A stretch of DNA of 64,000 nucleotides from Paraburkholderia sp. BL25I1N1 (GCF_003002025.1 NZ_PVZB01000034.1:1-64000); one strand, 5' to 3'. Positions 52,355 through 62,952 are shown, numbered from the stretch's first letter. Program-made: numbers and translations. The notes: generated by a model from the sequence alone, not told the origin.

Positions 52355-53914
52355 GTGGGTCTTCCAGGACGAAGGCTACAGCGGTGCAAGCCTGGTGAGG
52401 CCCGGACTGGAGCGGGTACGCGACCTGGCGGCGGCGGGCGAGATTCAGGCGGTACTGGCGCTCGCCCCGATCGCCTGAGCCGCAAATATGCCTACCAGGT
52501 GTTGCTCATTGAGGAATTGGCCCGTCACGGGGTGGCAGTGATATTCATCAAGGCGCCGCACTCGGGTACGCCGGAAGATCAGTTGCTGTTGCAGTTCCAG
52601 GGCATGATCGCCGAGTACGAACGGGCCCAGATCCTCGAACGCTCGCGGCGAGGCAAGCGACACCGTGCGAAGCAAGGTGAGGTCAGCGTGTTGAGTGGCG
52701 CGCCCTACGGTTACCGCTACGAACGCAAGAGCGACGAGCAGGCCGCGGACTATACGGTGATCGCCGCCGAAGCGCAGGTGGTCCGCCAGATCTACGAGCT
52801 ATATACCGTGGCGGGGCTGAGCATCGGTGCTGTCACACGCCGGTTGAACGAACTGGGGGTACCTACCAGAAAGGGCGCAGCACGCTGGGAGCGCTCCACT
52901 GTTTGGGCCATCCTTCGCAATCCTGCCTATCGTGGAATGGCCTGCTTCGGCAAGACCCAACAGGCCGCGCGAGAACGCACCAACAATCGGACGTTGCGCC
53001 AGCGCGGCGGCCTGCCGGCTCGCAACAGTGCCAATCACGAACTGCCGCGTGATCAATGGATCGAAATTCCGGTTCCTGCCTTGATCGACCCGGATACGTT
53101 CGCCTTGGCGCAGGAGCGCCTGGAAAGCAACAGGAAGCACGCTTCGCGTCGAACGCTCGAACCCAGCATTCTCCAGGGCCTTGTGCACTGCCGCCAGTGC
53201 GGCTACGCCTTGTACCGGACCTCGACACGCAGTAGCGCGCGCAAGATCTCCTACTACCGCTGCCTGGGCGCTGACGCCTGGCGCTATGACGGCCACGCCA
53301 GGTGTGAGCAGCGCCCCATCCGGCTGGATCTGCTGGAGCACATCGTGTGGTCCGAAATTGTGCGCCTGCTGGAGGATCCCGCGCTCATCCAGACCGAATT
53401 GAATCGGCGCCTTGAGACGGCGCGCAATTCAAGTCCGGCCAAGCGGCAGCAGGACCGCGTCACGCAGGATCTGGCGCAAGCGCAGAAACGTATGGACCGG
53501 TTGCTCACCGCGTACCAGGAGGACCTGCTTTCGCTGAACGAGTTGCGGCGGCGCATGCCTGCGCTGCGGCAACGCGAGCAGAGTCTTCAGGAGGAACTAC
53601 GCGGGCTCAGTGCCCAGTTGGTCGACCAGGCGGCTTACCTACGCCTGGCGGAAACGCTAACGGCGTTCCTGGGGCGTTTGCGTAGCAGTGCCGCCACCCT
53701 TGATGTTCAGGACCGTCAGCGCATCACAAGACTGCTCGTCAAGGAGGTGGTGGTTGCCGATGACAGCATCACCATTCGCCATTCGATTCCCACCGCCACG
53801 CGACCCGCCGGCGGAAATGGAGGCGCCTCTCGCCTGCCTGGATCTCCGCACGCCGCTCACGCCGACCAAAGTTACCTTTTGCGTCCATGGCGTGGTCAGC
53901 CCGGTACTGTTTAA
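52218..53914 (+). pseudogene. large serine recombinase, single-base frameshift
   Basis: The N-terminal catalytic part from GTG 52218 (KVAAIYARVSSDQQKEEKTI with the nucleophilic Ser) ends prematurely at 52478; a missing G near 52,468 breaks LAPDRLSR. The other frame continues YAYQVLLIEELARHGVAVIF, EYERAQILERSRRGKRHRAK, the recombinase domain, a zinc ribbon (HCRQCGYALYR ... RCLG ... CEQRP) and a coiled coil, to about 53,800. If the frameshift is a base-call error the protein is about 530 residues and complete. Confidence 0.8.
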
Positions 53915-54640
53915 TCTCTATATGCATTATGCCTTTGATACCTCGATGGCGAGGCACTTTCCGGATACGTCCTTCGTGCGGTAGGCCGACGATGGATTGG
54001 TCCACTGTAAAAGCGAAGCCGAAGCCAGACGGTTGCATGCGGCAATCGGTGCGCGTCTAAAGGCCTGTGGCCCGGAATTGCGTCCTGAGAAGTCGAGGAT
54101 CGTGTACTGCCGGAATGGGTATCGCAAGAAGGACTATCCCAACACGAGCCTTGACTTTCTCGGATACACCTTCCGCGGTCGGCTGGCCAAAAGCAAGCGC
54201 GGCATTTACTTCGACAGCTTCAGTCCTGCGCTCAGTAGCAAGGCCGCGAAACGCATCCGCGAGCAAATGCGGGTGTGGAGTATCGGCCGCTGGACGGATG
54301 CTGCGTTCGAAGATATTGCACAGTGGGTCAATTCCACCTTGCGAGGATGGTGGAATTACTACGCGGCGTTCTATATGAGCGTGTTCAAGCGTGTGATAGG
54401 CCACCTCAACGACATTCTGGCGAAATGGGCGGTGCGGAAGTACCGCCGTTTCAAGCGAAGTCGCGCTAGGGCCCGGATATGGCTCAGGCGATTGGTGGAA
54501 CGTGCCCCGGGCGTCCTGTACCACTGGAAGCTGGGGGTATTGCCATCGGCTGGATGACAAGAGCCGCATGAACCGAGAGGTTCACGTACGTGATCTGTGA
54601 GGGCTCGGCGGGGAAGTTCCGCCGGGCTACTCGACACTTC
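53891..54640 (+). pseudogene. group II intron, 3' part of RT ORF and intron tail
   Basis: The RT continues GVVSPVLFNLYMHYAFD, then after a TAG the YADD region as ADDGLVHCKSEAEARRLHAA, SLDFLGYTFRGRLAKSKRGI and the maturase end VNSTLRGWWNYYAAFYMSVF, stop at 54557. In RNA the segment after it (54555-54640) has AGAGCCGCATGAACCGAGAG and CACGTACG, the domain V hairpin, so the intron 3' end is near 54,640. It cannot make an intact protein. Confidence 0.75.
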
Positions 54641-54655
54641 GCCAAGGAGTCGATG

Positions 54656-55054
54656 TGAAGTACGCGTTCATCGAGCGCTATCGACGCCACTGGCCGGTCT
54701 CGGTGCTATGCGAAGTGCTGGGAGTCAGTCCAAGCGGATATCAGCAGCGCCGGCAACGCACTGCACAGAGGCCAAGCCGCCCCGGGGCCGCGTGAGTAAC
54801 GACGCACTGCTCGCAAACCTCAAGGCGATTCACACGCAGACCAAGGGAGAGTACGGCTGGCCTCGCATGTGGAAGGAACTGCTCACGCAAGGCGTGCGCG
54901 TGGGCAAAGAGCTGGTTCGCAAGCTGACGGCGCAGCATGGCATTCGAGCCCGCCACAAGCGCAAGTAAATTGCGACGACGAACTCGAACCATCAATGGCG
55001 TGGTTCCGGCGCCGTGCTGACGCCGGCGTAATTATGCATAGAGACCGGGGCAGC
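54656..55054 (+). pseudogene. IS3-family transposase OrfB remnant
   Basis: KYAFIERYRRHWPVSVLCEV, then after a stop NDALLANLKAIHTQTKGEYG, WPRMWKELLTQGVRVGKELV and, in a third frame, PSMAWFRRRADAGVIMHRDR with GS, the region around the second catalytic Asp. Frameshifted and truncated; it joins a P450 fragment at about 55,055. Confidence 0.7.
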
Positions 55055-55420
55055 TATTACGTGATCATCGCCGCAGCAGGACATGATACGGTTTCGTCGT
55101 CCATATCGGTCGCGATGTGGGCGTTGAACCGCTTCCCTGAGCTATTGCCGCGACTACAGGCGGATCGTTCGCTGATTCCGCAGTTTATCGATGAAACCCT
55201 TCGCTACGCATCGCCGGTGCGTCATTTCATGCGCACAGCGACTGCCGACACCAACGTCCGGGGTCGGACAATCCGCAAGGGCGATTGGCTGATGCTCCGC
55301 TATGGCTCGGCAAATCGTGACGAGCAAGTCTCCCCTGAGCCGTTCGCATTCAATTTCGACCGCAAACCGAACCGGCATCTCGCTTTCAGCGTCGGCGCCC
55401 ACGTGTGCCTGGGTCAGCAT
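55055..55420 (+). pseudogene. cytochrome P450 C-terminal fragment
   Basis: The frame reads YYVIIAAAGHDTVSSSISVA (I-helix with AGHDT), FIDETLRYASPVRHFMRTAT (ExxR motif), and LAFSVGAHVCLGQHL (haem-binding Cys). The first half and the last 40 residues are missing. In rhizobia, symbiosis islands often carry P450s of the gibberellin operon; this piece may be a relic of one, but I cannot tell which. Joined to IS3 and IS110 fragments. Confidence 0.75.
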
Positions 55421-55568
55421 CTCCGGTACCGGCAAGCGGATGCGGCGCATCGGTATCGTCGCGCTCGCACGCCGTCTGGCGATCGCCCTGTGGCGTTATC
55501 TCGAGTACGGCGAGATCCCCGTTGGCGCGATACTCAAGCCGCGCGACGTCAACACCGTGAGGGCCTGA
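55421..55568 (+). pseudogene. IS110-family transposase C-terminal tail
   Basis: The frame gives ISGTGKRMRRIGIVALARRL then AIALWRYLEYGEIPVGAILK, the tail typical of IS110/IS116 transposases, ending at TGA 55566-55568. Confidence 0.55.
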
Positions 55569-55991
55569 ATGATTGAATGACGTCGGATGCAGCAACAGCA
55601 TCTAAAGGTCAACGCGCCCGAAACACGCTCGGGCTACCCACTGCGGGAGGCCGTTTCCCTAGATGGGGCGCCGTCGGTAACAGGGTAGCTCCAGCGCTTC
55701 GCGCACGCGGCATGAGGTGACCGGCCTGTCAGGTCGGCACGGATAGAAGGTCGACCCGGCACTGACCGGCCAACAGATACCCTGACCTGAATGACATTGA
55801 CATGCCAGGCTGCAACAAGGCTTACGCGATGAGCGTCGGTACCGTCCTTCACGCACCGGTCTTTAGCGCCAGCCTGCGTCTGGTCATGGTAAGTGATCGC
55901 GCAGGCTGGCGGTAGAGACCGAACAAGGAGGCTTACATCGCATAACAGAATGTTTATCGTGAACCGGGCTTGACTTTCAGTTCCCCATAGA
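55569..55991. other. gene-free spacer
   Basis: About 420 bases without a credible gene. CGGGCTACCCAC at 55630 repeats 12 bases found at 4421; with nothing else shared this may be chance. Confidence 0.3.
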
Positions 55992-56653
55992 AGAGCGTGT
56001 TAGGAACTTTGAGCGCGACCTGGTATCCTAGAGGAATGAAAAAGGCAGACCGCAAAGGGTATCCAACTGATGTGTCGGACGAAGAATGGAGTTTCGCGGC
56101 ACCGTATCTGACGTTGATGGACGTCGAGGCGCCCCAGCGCAAATACGAGCTGCGCGACATGTTTGACGCATTGCGCTGGATGGCTCGTGCCGGCGCGCCG
56201 TGGAGGATGCTGCCCAATGATTTTCCACCGTGGGAACTGGTGTATCAGCAAACTCAACGTTGGTTGCAGGCCGGCTGCTTCGAGAGCATGGTGAGCGACC
56301 TGCGCTCGCTGATACGCCTGGCCCTAGCCGTCGGGGACAGCCCAGTGCGGTCATTCTCGATGGGCGCACGATACAGTCGACCTGCGAGAGCGGCCCGCGT
56401 GCGGGCTATGACGGTTATAAGCGCAAACGCCGCAGCAAGGTACACATTGCGGTGGACATAATGCGACAGTTGCTGGCGGTACACGTGACACCAGCCAATG
56501 AACAGGAAGGCGCGGAGGTAGCAGAGCTTGCGCGCCAGGTCCAGCAGGTAACGAGGCGCACGGTTAAGGTGGTCTTGGCCGACAAGGGATACACGGGTAA
56601 AGAGCCAGCGCAGGCAGCACTGGACGAAGACATTGAACTGCAGGTGATCAAAC

Positions 56654-57999
56654 GGGGGTGTCCGGAATTTTGTGTAAACGGGTTGAGGTTTAACCCGGCA
56701 CCAGCCGCTCTTCGAACTGGATCGTGAAGCGGTTCAGTGCGGCCTTCCAGTCGCGGATCGGCATCGTCCACTTCTTGCTGATGTTGTTCAGGGCCAGGTA
56801 AAACAGCTTGGTGACGGCCTCATCGGTCGGGAACGAGCTGCGGGTCTTGATCACCTTGCGCAGGCTCATGTTGATCGATTCTATGGCATTCGTGGTGTAA
56901 ATCACCTTCCTGATCTCCGGTGGGTAATCGAAGAACGGAATCACACGTGCCCAGTTGCGTCGCCAGCTCTGTCCGATGGACGGATAGTCCTTGTCCCACC
57001 TGGCCTCGAAGGCGCCCAGCATCTGTTCGGCCAGTTCGAGGGTCGATGAAGTGTAAATCGTCTTCAGGTCGGCGGCGACTTCCTGCTGCATTTTCCACGG
57101 CACGAAGTTCAGACTGTTGCGCACCATATGCACGATGCACAGTTGCACGGCCGCTTTTGGGTAGACCGCTTCGATGGCTTCAGGAAAGCCTTTAAGCCCG
57201 TCGACGCAGGCGATAAAGATGTCCTGCACGCCGCGCGTCTTCAGTGACCACCTGCAGCCAGAACTTGGCCCCCTCGGTCTGGGCGATCCACAGGCCCAGG
57301 ACTTCCTTGTGGCCGGCCATGTTCACGCCGATGGCCAGGTACACCGCCTTGGTCCGCACCGCGCCGCTGTCGCGCGCTTTGACGTGAATGCAGTCGAGAT
57401 AGACAATCGGATAAAGCACGTCGAGCGCACGGGCCTGCCAGACCTTCACCTCATCACTGACGGCGTCGGTGACCGCCGAGACCAGCGTCGGCGAGACCTC
57501 CGTGCCGTACATTTCTTCCAGGTGCCCCTGGATCTCGCGCACGCTCAGGCCACGCGCATACAGCGAAATGATCTTGTCATCGAAGCCCGTCCAGCGCGTC
57601 TGATGGCGCTCCACCAGCTTCGGCTCGAACGCCCCCTGACGGTCGCGCGGGATATTGAGCGGCAACTCGCCAAACTCCCCCTGCAGCGTCTTGGCGCTAT
57701 GGCCATTACGGGTGTTGCCCGTGGCATTGGTCACCGTTTCGCTTTTGCCATGGCCCAGGTGTTCGGACATCTCCGTCTCTAACGCACGCTCCACCAGCAT
57801 CTTGGTAAGCTGCTTGAGCAGGCCGTTCTCGCCTATCAGGTCTTCCGGCTTCTGGTAATTCGCCAGCAGGCTGTCTGCCAGCTTGACGAGTTCAGCATCG
57901 GGTTTCTCTCTTTTATTGCGTTTCGCTACGGTCATCTATGCTCCTGTTGCTGGCAGTCTCCTGCCAAATGACCGTTTACACAAAACTTTTTACACCCTC
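56654..57999 (-). mobile_element. IS256-family insertion sequence with 8-bp target duplication
   Basis: Imperfect terminal repeats (left GGGTGTCCGGAATTTTGTG, right the complement with AAAAAG in place of CCGGAA) enclose a minus-strand transposase. GATCAAAC is duplicated on both sides (56646-56653 and 58000-58007), matching the 8-9 bp duplications of this family. Removing the insert restores the IS5 frame ELQVIKLEE. Confidence 0.88.
56690..57935 (-). pseudogene. IS256-family transposase, one frameshift
   Basis: Part one (57935 to 57192): MTVAKRNKREKPDAELVKLA, HGKSETVTNATGNTRNGHSA, DKIISLYARGLSVREIQGHL, YLDCIHVKARDSG. At about 57,230 the frame shifts; part two (from 57229) is VQDIFIACVDGLKGFPEAIE, IVHMVRNSLNFVPWKMQQEV and YTTNAIESINMSLRKV. 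All catalytic regions are present across two frames, so one indel inactivates it, or programmed shifting or base error should be considered. Confidence 0.85.
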
Positions 58000-58209
58000 G
58001 ATCAAACTCGAGGAGACGAAAAAAGTCTTTGTACTGCTGCCCCGGCGATGGGTGGTCGAGTGCAGCTTTGGCTGGCTCAACCGCTTCCGCCGTCTCGCAC
58101 GTGACTATGAGCGGCTACCCGAAACTCTCGCCGGGCTTCATTTCGTCGTCTTCCCAATGCTCATGCTCGTCCATGCCGTGCCAGTACTTCAAAGTTCCTA
58201 ACACGCTCT

Positions 58210-58633
58210 AACGTGAAACAACCCGCGAAGTGTGATTTCGACAGGATGAACTTGAGTCAACTCGCGGACATCAGGCATGAAGTCGCCCCTTGCAGAACTA
58301 CTGATCGCCCTGTCAATTGCCCTCACATCATATAAGGCCATGCCGAATTGATGGTGCAACTCCACACGTGTCGCTGAGGTCAATAGCGCGCCGAACCTGA
58401 GGGCAGTTGTCTCTGTAATGGTCGACCTGACGAAGCTGCGCACGCATGGAGTGGGAGCACACCGGACGCGTGATGCGATTTGCTCCAGCGTATCAACCAG
58501 CTCTTTCTACTTTACTCCCCGTACACCATTTCCGACTTTAGCTCTGCGCCAGCGGTGTTGATCAAACGGAAAAATGAAGTAGTCGCGCACGTTTGAGCGG
58601 TTCGGGCTGGTCGCGGAGGCCAACTTCCGGCAC
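58210..58633. other. gene-free spacer
   Basis: No credible gene in these 424 bases. A minus-strand frame (58198-58443) has no ribosome site or recognisable product. Confidence 0.3.
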
Positions 58634-59383
58634 TCATCCTTTTTCGGCCAGTAACTCGTGCGAAAAATAGTGTCCCAGATGGTCGTAAAGAACCCATAGT
58701 TTCGGTGCCGAAGATGCAGTTCCAATCGCCTTCGTCGTTGGCAACGTTACGTTCTCGCCGCCGCAACCCGTCTGCGCCTGCGGCATCACCATCACTCGTG
58801 GGCGCACCGCCGCCACCTGCGGGCGGTATGCGAGCGTCATGATCGCATAGAGCAGCGAGCCGCCGAAAGGCGGCCGTGTGGCCGCCAGTGCGCGCGAGGC
58901 CGGGTCAATGTTCAACTCAGTGCAGTCGGCGGTGAGGCCCCTCAAGAGCGTCGTTGCGACAGATCGGGCGAGATCCCGGCCCATTGAGGTTGCACCGAGC
59001 AGCAGAATCTCGGGGCGGTACTTGTTGACCAGGTCGGTCAGCCCCTTCGTGAACGGTTTGTTGCGATAGCCGAGCGACACAGGGTCGTGAATCACATACG
59101 CTTTGTCCGCGCCGAAACTGAACGCCTCACTGGCAAACTGCTCAAGCGGCTCGTCGGTACCGCCGAGCACGGCCACAGCGACACGACTGCCGACTTTGTC
59201 GGCGGGCTTGCGCGCCTCACCGAGCAGCTCCCACGACACGCTATGCACGTGGCCGTGGTCGTGCTCGAGAAAGACCCAGACACCCTGGTAGGCTTTCAGA
59301 TGTTCGGGCAGATCGAGGTTACGGCCGGCGGCCCGTTTGACCGGCGCGGACGGCTTCTTTTCAGAGGCAGCGGGCGAGTTCAT
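58634..59383 (-). pseudogene. fixB second copy, C-terminally truncated
   Basis: Residues 1-201 (58781-59383) are FixB: GVWVFLEHDHGHVHSVSWEL, YVIHDPVSLGYRNKPFTKGL, SMGRDLARSVATTLLRGLTA, YRPQVAAVRPRVMVMP. Then unrelated sequence (WVLYDHLGHYFSHELLAEKG) replaces the FAD-binding domain. It is similar to but clearly diverged from the intact fixB at 7,628. Overlaps fixA' by four bases as in the intact operon. Confidence 0.85.
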
Positions 59384-59901
59384 GAGGCCCTCTTCATCAA
59401 CAGGTCCGCCTCCAATGTCGGATGGCGAGCAAATATCTTGTGCACGAGTTTCAGCGACACGTCGCGCAGACTGGACGCGTCCAATTCGAGCATCTCGGCC
59501 TTTTCGTCGCGCGGCGTCGGCGCGAACACTTTGCTGACCACGGTAGGTGAACCTTTCAGCCCGACCTTGCTCACGTCCTCAATGCCGGCCTGCTCGCGAT
59601 TCCATTTGCGCACCGGGAATCCAGCCGCGTGGATCATCGCGGGCAGTGTCGCGAAGCGCAGCTCGTTCGTATTCTCGAGCATCGTCACGAGACAGGGCAG
59701 TGCGGTTTTCAATACTTGCACACCGCCTTCGGCGCGGCGCTCGACTACGATCGTGCGCGCGTCGAGGTCAGTCTCGACGATCCGGGATACATACGTGAGC
59801 AACTGGACGCCCAATCGCATCGCGATAGCGGGGCCGACCTGGGCAGTGTCGCCATCGATGGTCTGCTTGCCGGCGAAGATGATGTCCACTGCCTGTGCAT
59901 T
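59380..59901 (-). pseudogene. fixA second copy, N-terminally truncated
   Basis: From QAVDIIFAGKQTIDGDTAQV on, the frame is FixA to its end (LVHKIFARHPTLEADLLM). About the first 110 residues are replaced by transposase sequence in the same frame, giving a chimeric 256-codon ORF that starts at 60150. The flavin-binding N-terminus is missing. Confidence 0.85.
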
Positions 59902-60383
59902 TGCAATCCCCCATGTCTGAATCAGCGTACCGACCACCGAGAAATGCTCTCTCGACAGGAGACCCCGTTTGTCGGACAGGCCCATGACTTCAGTAAAGAG
60001 CGCTTCCACGACTTCATGCTCCAGCAACCGGTCGCGGTTCTTCGAGAACACCGAGTGGTCCCACGCGTCGTCCTCGATCGCCAGTCCGACGAACCAGCGG
60101 AACAGCAGGTTGTAGCGCATCTGTTCCATCACCATGCGTTCGCTACGCACGAGTAGAACACCTGCAGCAGCAACGCCCTCAGCAGCTTCTCGGGTGCAAT
60201 CGAAGCCCGGCCGGTGTCGGCATAGATGACGTTAAACAGCCCGTTGAGCCGTCTCAACGCGTCATTCACCAGCAGCCGGACCGGTCGCAGCGAGTGATCC
60301 GCCGGGACGAAATCCTCCAGCTTGACCGTCGTAAACAGGGGTTCCTGCATCTCATCCATTCCGCGCATTGCATCCACTGCCAA
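59902..60383 (-). pseudogene. IS5/IS1182-like transposase N-terminal part
   Basis: MDEMQEPLFTTVKLEDFVPA, LNGLFNVIYADTGRASIAPE, then after a shift at about 60,140 RSERMVMEQMRYNLLFRWFV and RGLLSREHFSVVGTLIQTW, where it fuses to fixA'. The insertion probably led to loss of the fixA' start. Confidence 0.75.
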
Positions 60384-60542
60384 AGTTAATGAACGCGATA
60401 TCCATAACGGCTGTCCCTCAAACCCCGCTTACACGGGACGTTGTGCCAAGCGAGCATCTACAGTCGGAGCACAATTTGCGGGATGTTGACCGGCACAATG
60501 TCGGGTTATGGCGGTGCATCGTCCGATTGTTCGTGTCGCGAA

Positions 60543-60558
60543 TGTCCCGTTCCGGACA
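60543..60558. promoter_or_regulatory. NifA upstream activator site for nifB'
   Basis: TGTCCCGTTCCGGACA matches TGT-N10-ACA and is palindromic. It lies about 245 bases before the -24 element of nifB', farther than at the intact nifB. Confidence 0.5.
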
Positions 60559-60803
60559 ATGCGGCCGCGCTGGAGGCGGCTCGATCGGTTCCATCCGCTG
60601 GCGGACAGAATGTCGCACATGTTCGCTTGACGCACACTCGCGATAATCAGTTAAACAAAAAAATTTGGACATGAAACGTGGAGCGCGTGACTTTTGTTGT
60701 AACAGCGACGCATAGGGCGTGGTTGTCGGGCTTGGGGGCCGACGCACGACAACAGAACTTATCGGATATCGCGGGACTCGCGCATTAGCGGAGCTCGAGT
60801 GAG

Positions 60804-60818
60804 TGGCATGGATCTCGC
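60804..60818 (+). promoter_or_regulatory. sigma-54 promoter of nifB'
   Basis: TGGCATGGATCTCGC has GG-N10-GC spacing and is collinear with the nifB promoter at 13,376. It could still drive the intact nifT/orf92 copies downstream. Confidence 0.6.
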
Positions 60819-60860
60819 TATTGCGTATTGCGCCGCCACTTTTGGTTGCAGGGAGATATC

Positions 60861-62326
60861 ATGCAAGACTGCGCGAACGCCAGCACGCCGCCCTCGACTG
60901 CCTATATCGGCGTTCGGCAGGCACTGCCCTTGGTGTCGACCGTAGACGCATCTGTCCGGGGCGGCGGCTGTGATTCATACGGCGGCACAGGCAAATCGAG
61001 CTGCGGTCCGTCCGACGCGCCCGAGAGCATGTCGGCAGAAGTATGGGAAAAGATCAGTAATCACCCAGGTTATTCGGAAGAAGCGCATCGCGATTATGCG
61101 CGCATGCACGTAGCGGTGGCACCCGCCTGCAAAATCCAATGCAACTACTGGAGCCGCAAGTATGACTGTTCGAACGAGTCGCGGCCAGGCGTCGTGTCGG
61201 AGAAACGGGCGCCGGAGCAGCCGTGAAAAAGGTGACGACCGTCGCGGCCCGGATTCCGCAGTTGACCGTGCTCGGCATTGCGGGTCCCGGGGACTCGCTA
61301 GCCAATCCGAAGAAAACGTTCGACACGTTCCGTATGCTTCGCGAGCGCGCTCCGGACGTTAAGCTATGCCTGTCAACGAATGGTATCGCGTTGCCGGACT
61401 TTGTCGACGAGATCTGCAAAAACAGCATTGTTTGCGTGACAATCACCATCAACATGGTCGATCCCGTCGTCGGCGAAAAGATCTATCCGTGGATTTTCTG
61501 GGACCACCGACGAATCACGGGCAAGGAGGCCGCGCGCTTCCTTCACGCGCGGCACATGGAGGGGCTGGAGATACTGACTGCGCGTGGTGTACTGACGAAG
61601 ATCAACTCGGTGTTGATCCCGGGCATCAACGACGAACTCCTGATCGAGGTAAATCGCGAGGTAAAGAGGCGAGGCGCGTTCCTGCACAACATCATGCCGA
61701 TGATCTCAGACCCAGAGCATGGCACGTATTTCGGCCTGCACGGCCAGCGCGGCCCCACTGCGCGCGAGCTGAAGGCCGGGCATGACGCCTGCAAGGGCGG
61801 CGCGAACTTGACGCGCCATTGCCGGCAGTGCCGTGCGGATGATCGCCCGCTCCCGATCAGCAACGACGGTACGTACACCGGTAAGGCCATGGGTGAGCTG
61901 CTCTTGAGCAAAGGCGACGTGGGCTACGTCACCGGAATCGACACGTTCCTGCAGCGGTTCTACATCTATGCGGTTCACTTTGTCGAACGCGATCATTGCG
62001 TCGGCATGCGCGCGAAGGAACTATGTACGCTCGACCACCGTTCGCAAGACGTGCTCGCGCGGTTGGGTGAGCGCGCTCCATGGAGAATGCGCGTGGTGCC
62101 ACTGCACGACGTTTGCAACGACGGTGGCTATCCCGGACGGGGCGAATGCGAGCGTCTTGTGAGGGCCGGCGCGCTCGGCGGGATCGCCAATGTGGGGCGT
62201 GTGATCGAGACCGGGCGAACCGGTGTACCTCGTCGAGTTTGATGGGCAGGCGTCGGCTGCACTGAGGACGAAATTGATGCTGCCGCGCTGCGACCATTGC
62301 TCGAGAAAGACGAGTTCTGCCTATGA
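60861..62326 (+). pseudogene. nifB'-nifZ'-nifZ-like' deletion fusion
   Basis: Starts MQDCANASTPPSTAYIGV and follows NifB; the radical SAM motif reads CKIQCNYW, so the third cysteine (97) is Trp. A missing base at about 61,218 breaks the frame. The second frame continues NifB to LTRHCRQCRAD and there joins NifZ in frame (NDGTYTGKAMGELLLSKGDV, IDTFLQRFYIYAVHF). After GERAP it joins the NifZ-like paralogue (WRMRVVPLHDVCNDGGYPGR), which shifts frame once more and ends at 62326. Two deletions removed all genes between them that exist in the intact operon. Confidence 0.9.
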
Positions 62327-62453
62327 AAGTCCATGTGTTCGTCGCTGGACGTTCGTCGCCCGGCGGGCCGGCGCCTTTTGCTCGCGCCGCTAGTTCGAAG
62401 CGATGCACGTACCTGCGGCGCAAATTTTTGCAACCAACCCAGGAGGTCTCAAC

Positions 62454-62672
62454 GTGAAACTCATAATTCGAAAGGACAGAAAAGGCATTCTCGGCGCCTA
62501 CGTGACGAAGAAGGATCTGGATGAGCCGATCGTCTGCATCGCTCAGGCGCAGACGTGGAGCGGGCTCATTATGCTCTCAATCGGCTGGCGGTTCCAGGTG
62601 CCAGAGATGGCTGCCGACACTACGCTTCCGGTCACTGTAGAAGCGTGGCGCGTGGCGGGCGGGCACGACTGA
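62454..62672 (+). CDS. nifT: NifT/FixU, second copy
   Basis: 72 residues from a GTG at 62454 with AGGAGG ten bases upstream: KLIIRKDRKGILGAYVTKKD, LDEPIV, WRFQVPEMAADTTLPVT. Intact and of normal length, unlike its neighbours upstream. It differs at many positions from the copy at 18,334, so the duplication is not recent. Confidence 0.9.
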   Translation: MKLIIRKDRKGILGAYVTKKDLDEPIVCIAQAQTWSGLIMLSIGWRFQVPEMAADTTLPVTVEAWRVAGGHD

Positions 62673-62673
62673 C

Positions 62674-62952
62674 ATGGCGCTCACAGCAAATCAGATTTGT
62701 GTGATAGCCCAGTTGATTCTCAACGAACCGACGCTGCTGGAAGCCGCGGCAAGTTGGCGAAAGCGCTATCCCGACGTGCGTGTCATGCGGATCGGCGCGG
62801 TCGAACTGCGCAATGAAAAGCCGGTTCTCGAGTTTCGTGGCCGCCGCGTCTATCTCGCGACGTCGACAGGGTTTTGCGTGTCTGTGACGGCACAGGCAAG
62901 TGAGGCCGATATGCTCATCGTGGCCGAGGAGGAAGCCTGCGATGGCGACTGA
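62674..62952 (+). CDS. orf92, second copy
   Basis: 92 residues, same length as the protein at 18,554, with matching features: AASWRKRYPDVRVMRIGAVE, RRVYLATSTGFCVSVTAQAS, EADMLIVAEEE. Intact; it starts one base after nifT and overlaps the degT' start. Function unknown. Confidence 0.78.
   Translation: MALTANQICVIAQLILNEPTLLEAAASWRKRYPDVRVMRIGAVELRNEKPVLEFRGRRVYLATSTGFCVSVTAQASEADMLIVAEEEACDGD

Larger units (their letters stand above)
51648..53890. mobile_element. serine-recombinase element bounded by 24-bp inverted repeats
   Basis: The left end reads CCATGGACGCAAAAG followed by ATAACTTTG (51648-51671); the right end (53867-53890) is its reverse complement with one mismatch. The 2.2-kb unit holds an HTH ORF, a small ORF and a large serine recombinase, all on the plus strand. 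It sits exactly between the two halves of a group II intron RT, at the QGGVV[ST]P motif. The two flanks encode the same motif with different codons, so they may derive from two intron copies and no simple target duplication is seen. Confidence 0.65.
56036..58200 (+). pseudogene. IS5-family transposase, frameshifted and split
   Basis: MKKADRKGYPTDVSDEEWSF starts at 56036; after VGDSP the frame shifts to AVILDGRTIQSTCESGPRAG, KVHIAVDIMRQLLAVHVTPA and KVVLADKGYTGKEPAQAAL. The frame is broken at ELQVIK by the IS256-family insertion and resumes at 58,000 with KLEETKKVFVLLPRRWVVEC, FGWLNRFRRLARDYERLPET. The DDE residues are recognisable. Confidence 0.85.
55992..58209 (+). mobile_element. IS5-family element interrupted by an IS256-family element
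   Basis: Perfect 21-bp terminal inverted repeats, starting AGAGCGTGTTAGG at 55992 and mirrored at 58189-58209. Without the inner element it is about 0.87 kb. Its transposase is frameshifted and split by the insertion at 56654. Confidence 0.9.

Noticed and set aside
4421..55641. 12-base repeat CGGGCTACCCAC at 4421 and 55630 as possible att sites of an island
   Set aside because: Too short, no integrase nearby, and flanks share nothing else.
59380..60150. 256-codon ORF as a novel fusion protein
   Set aside because: Transposase N-terminus joined to a truncated FixA; best explained by insertion and deletion.
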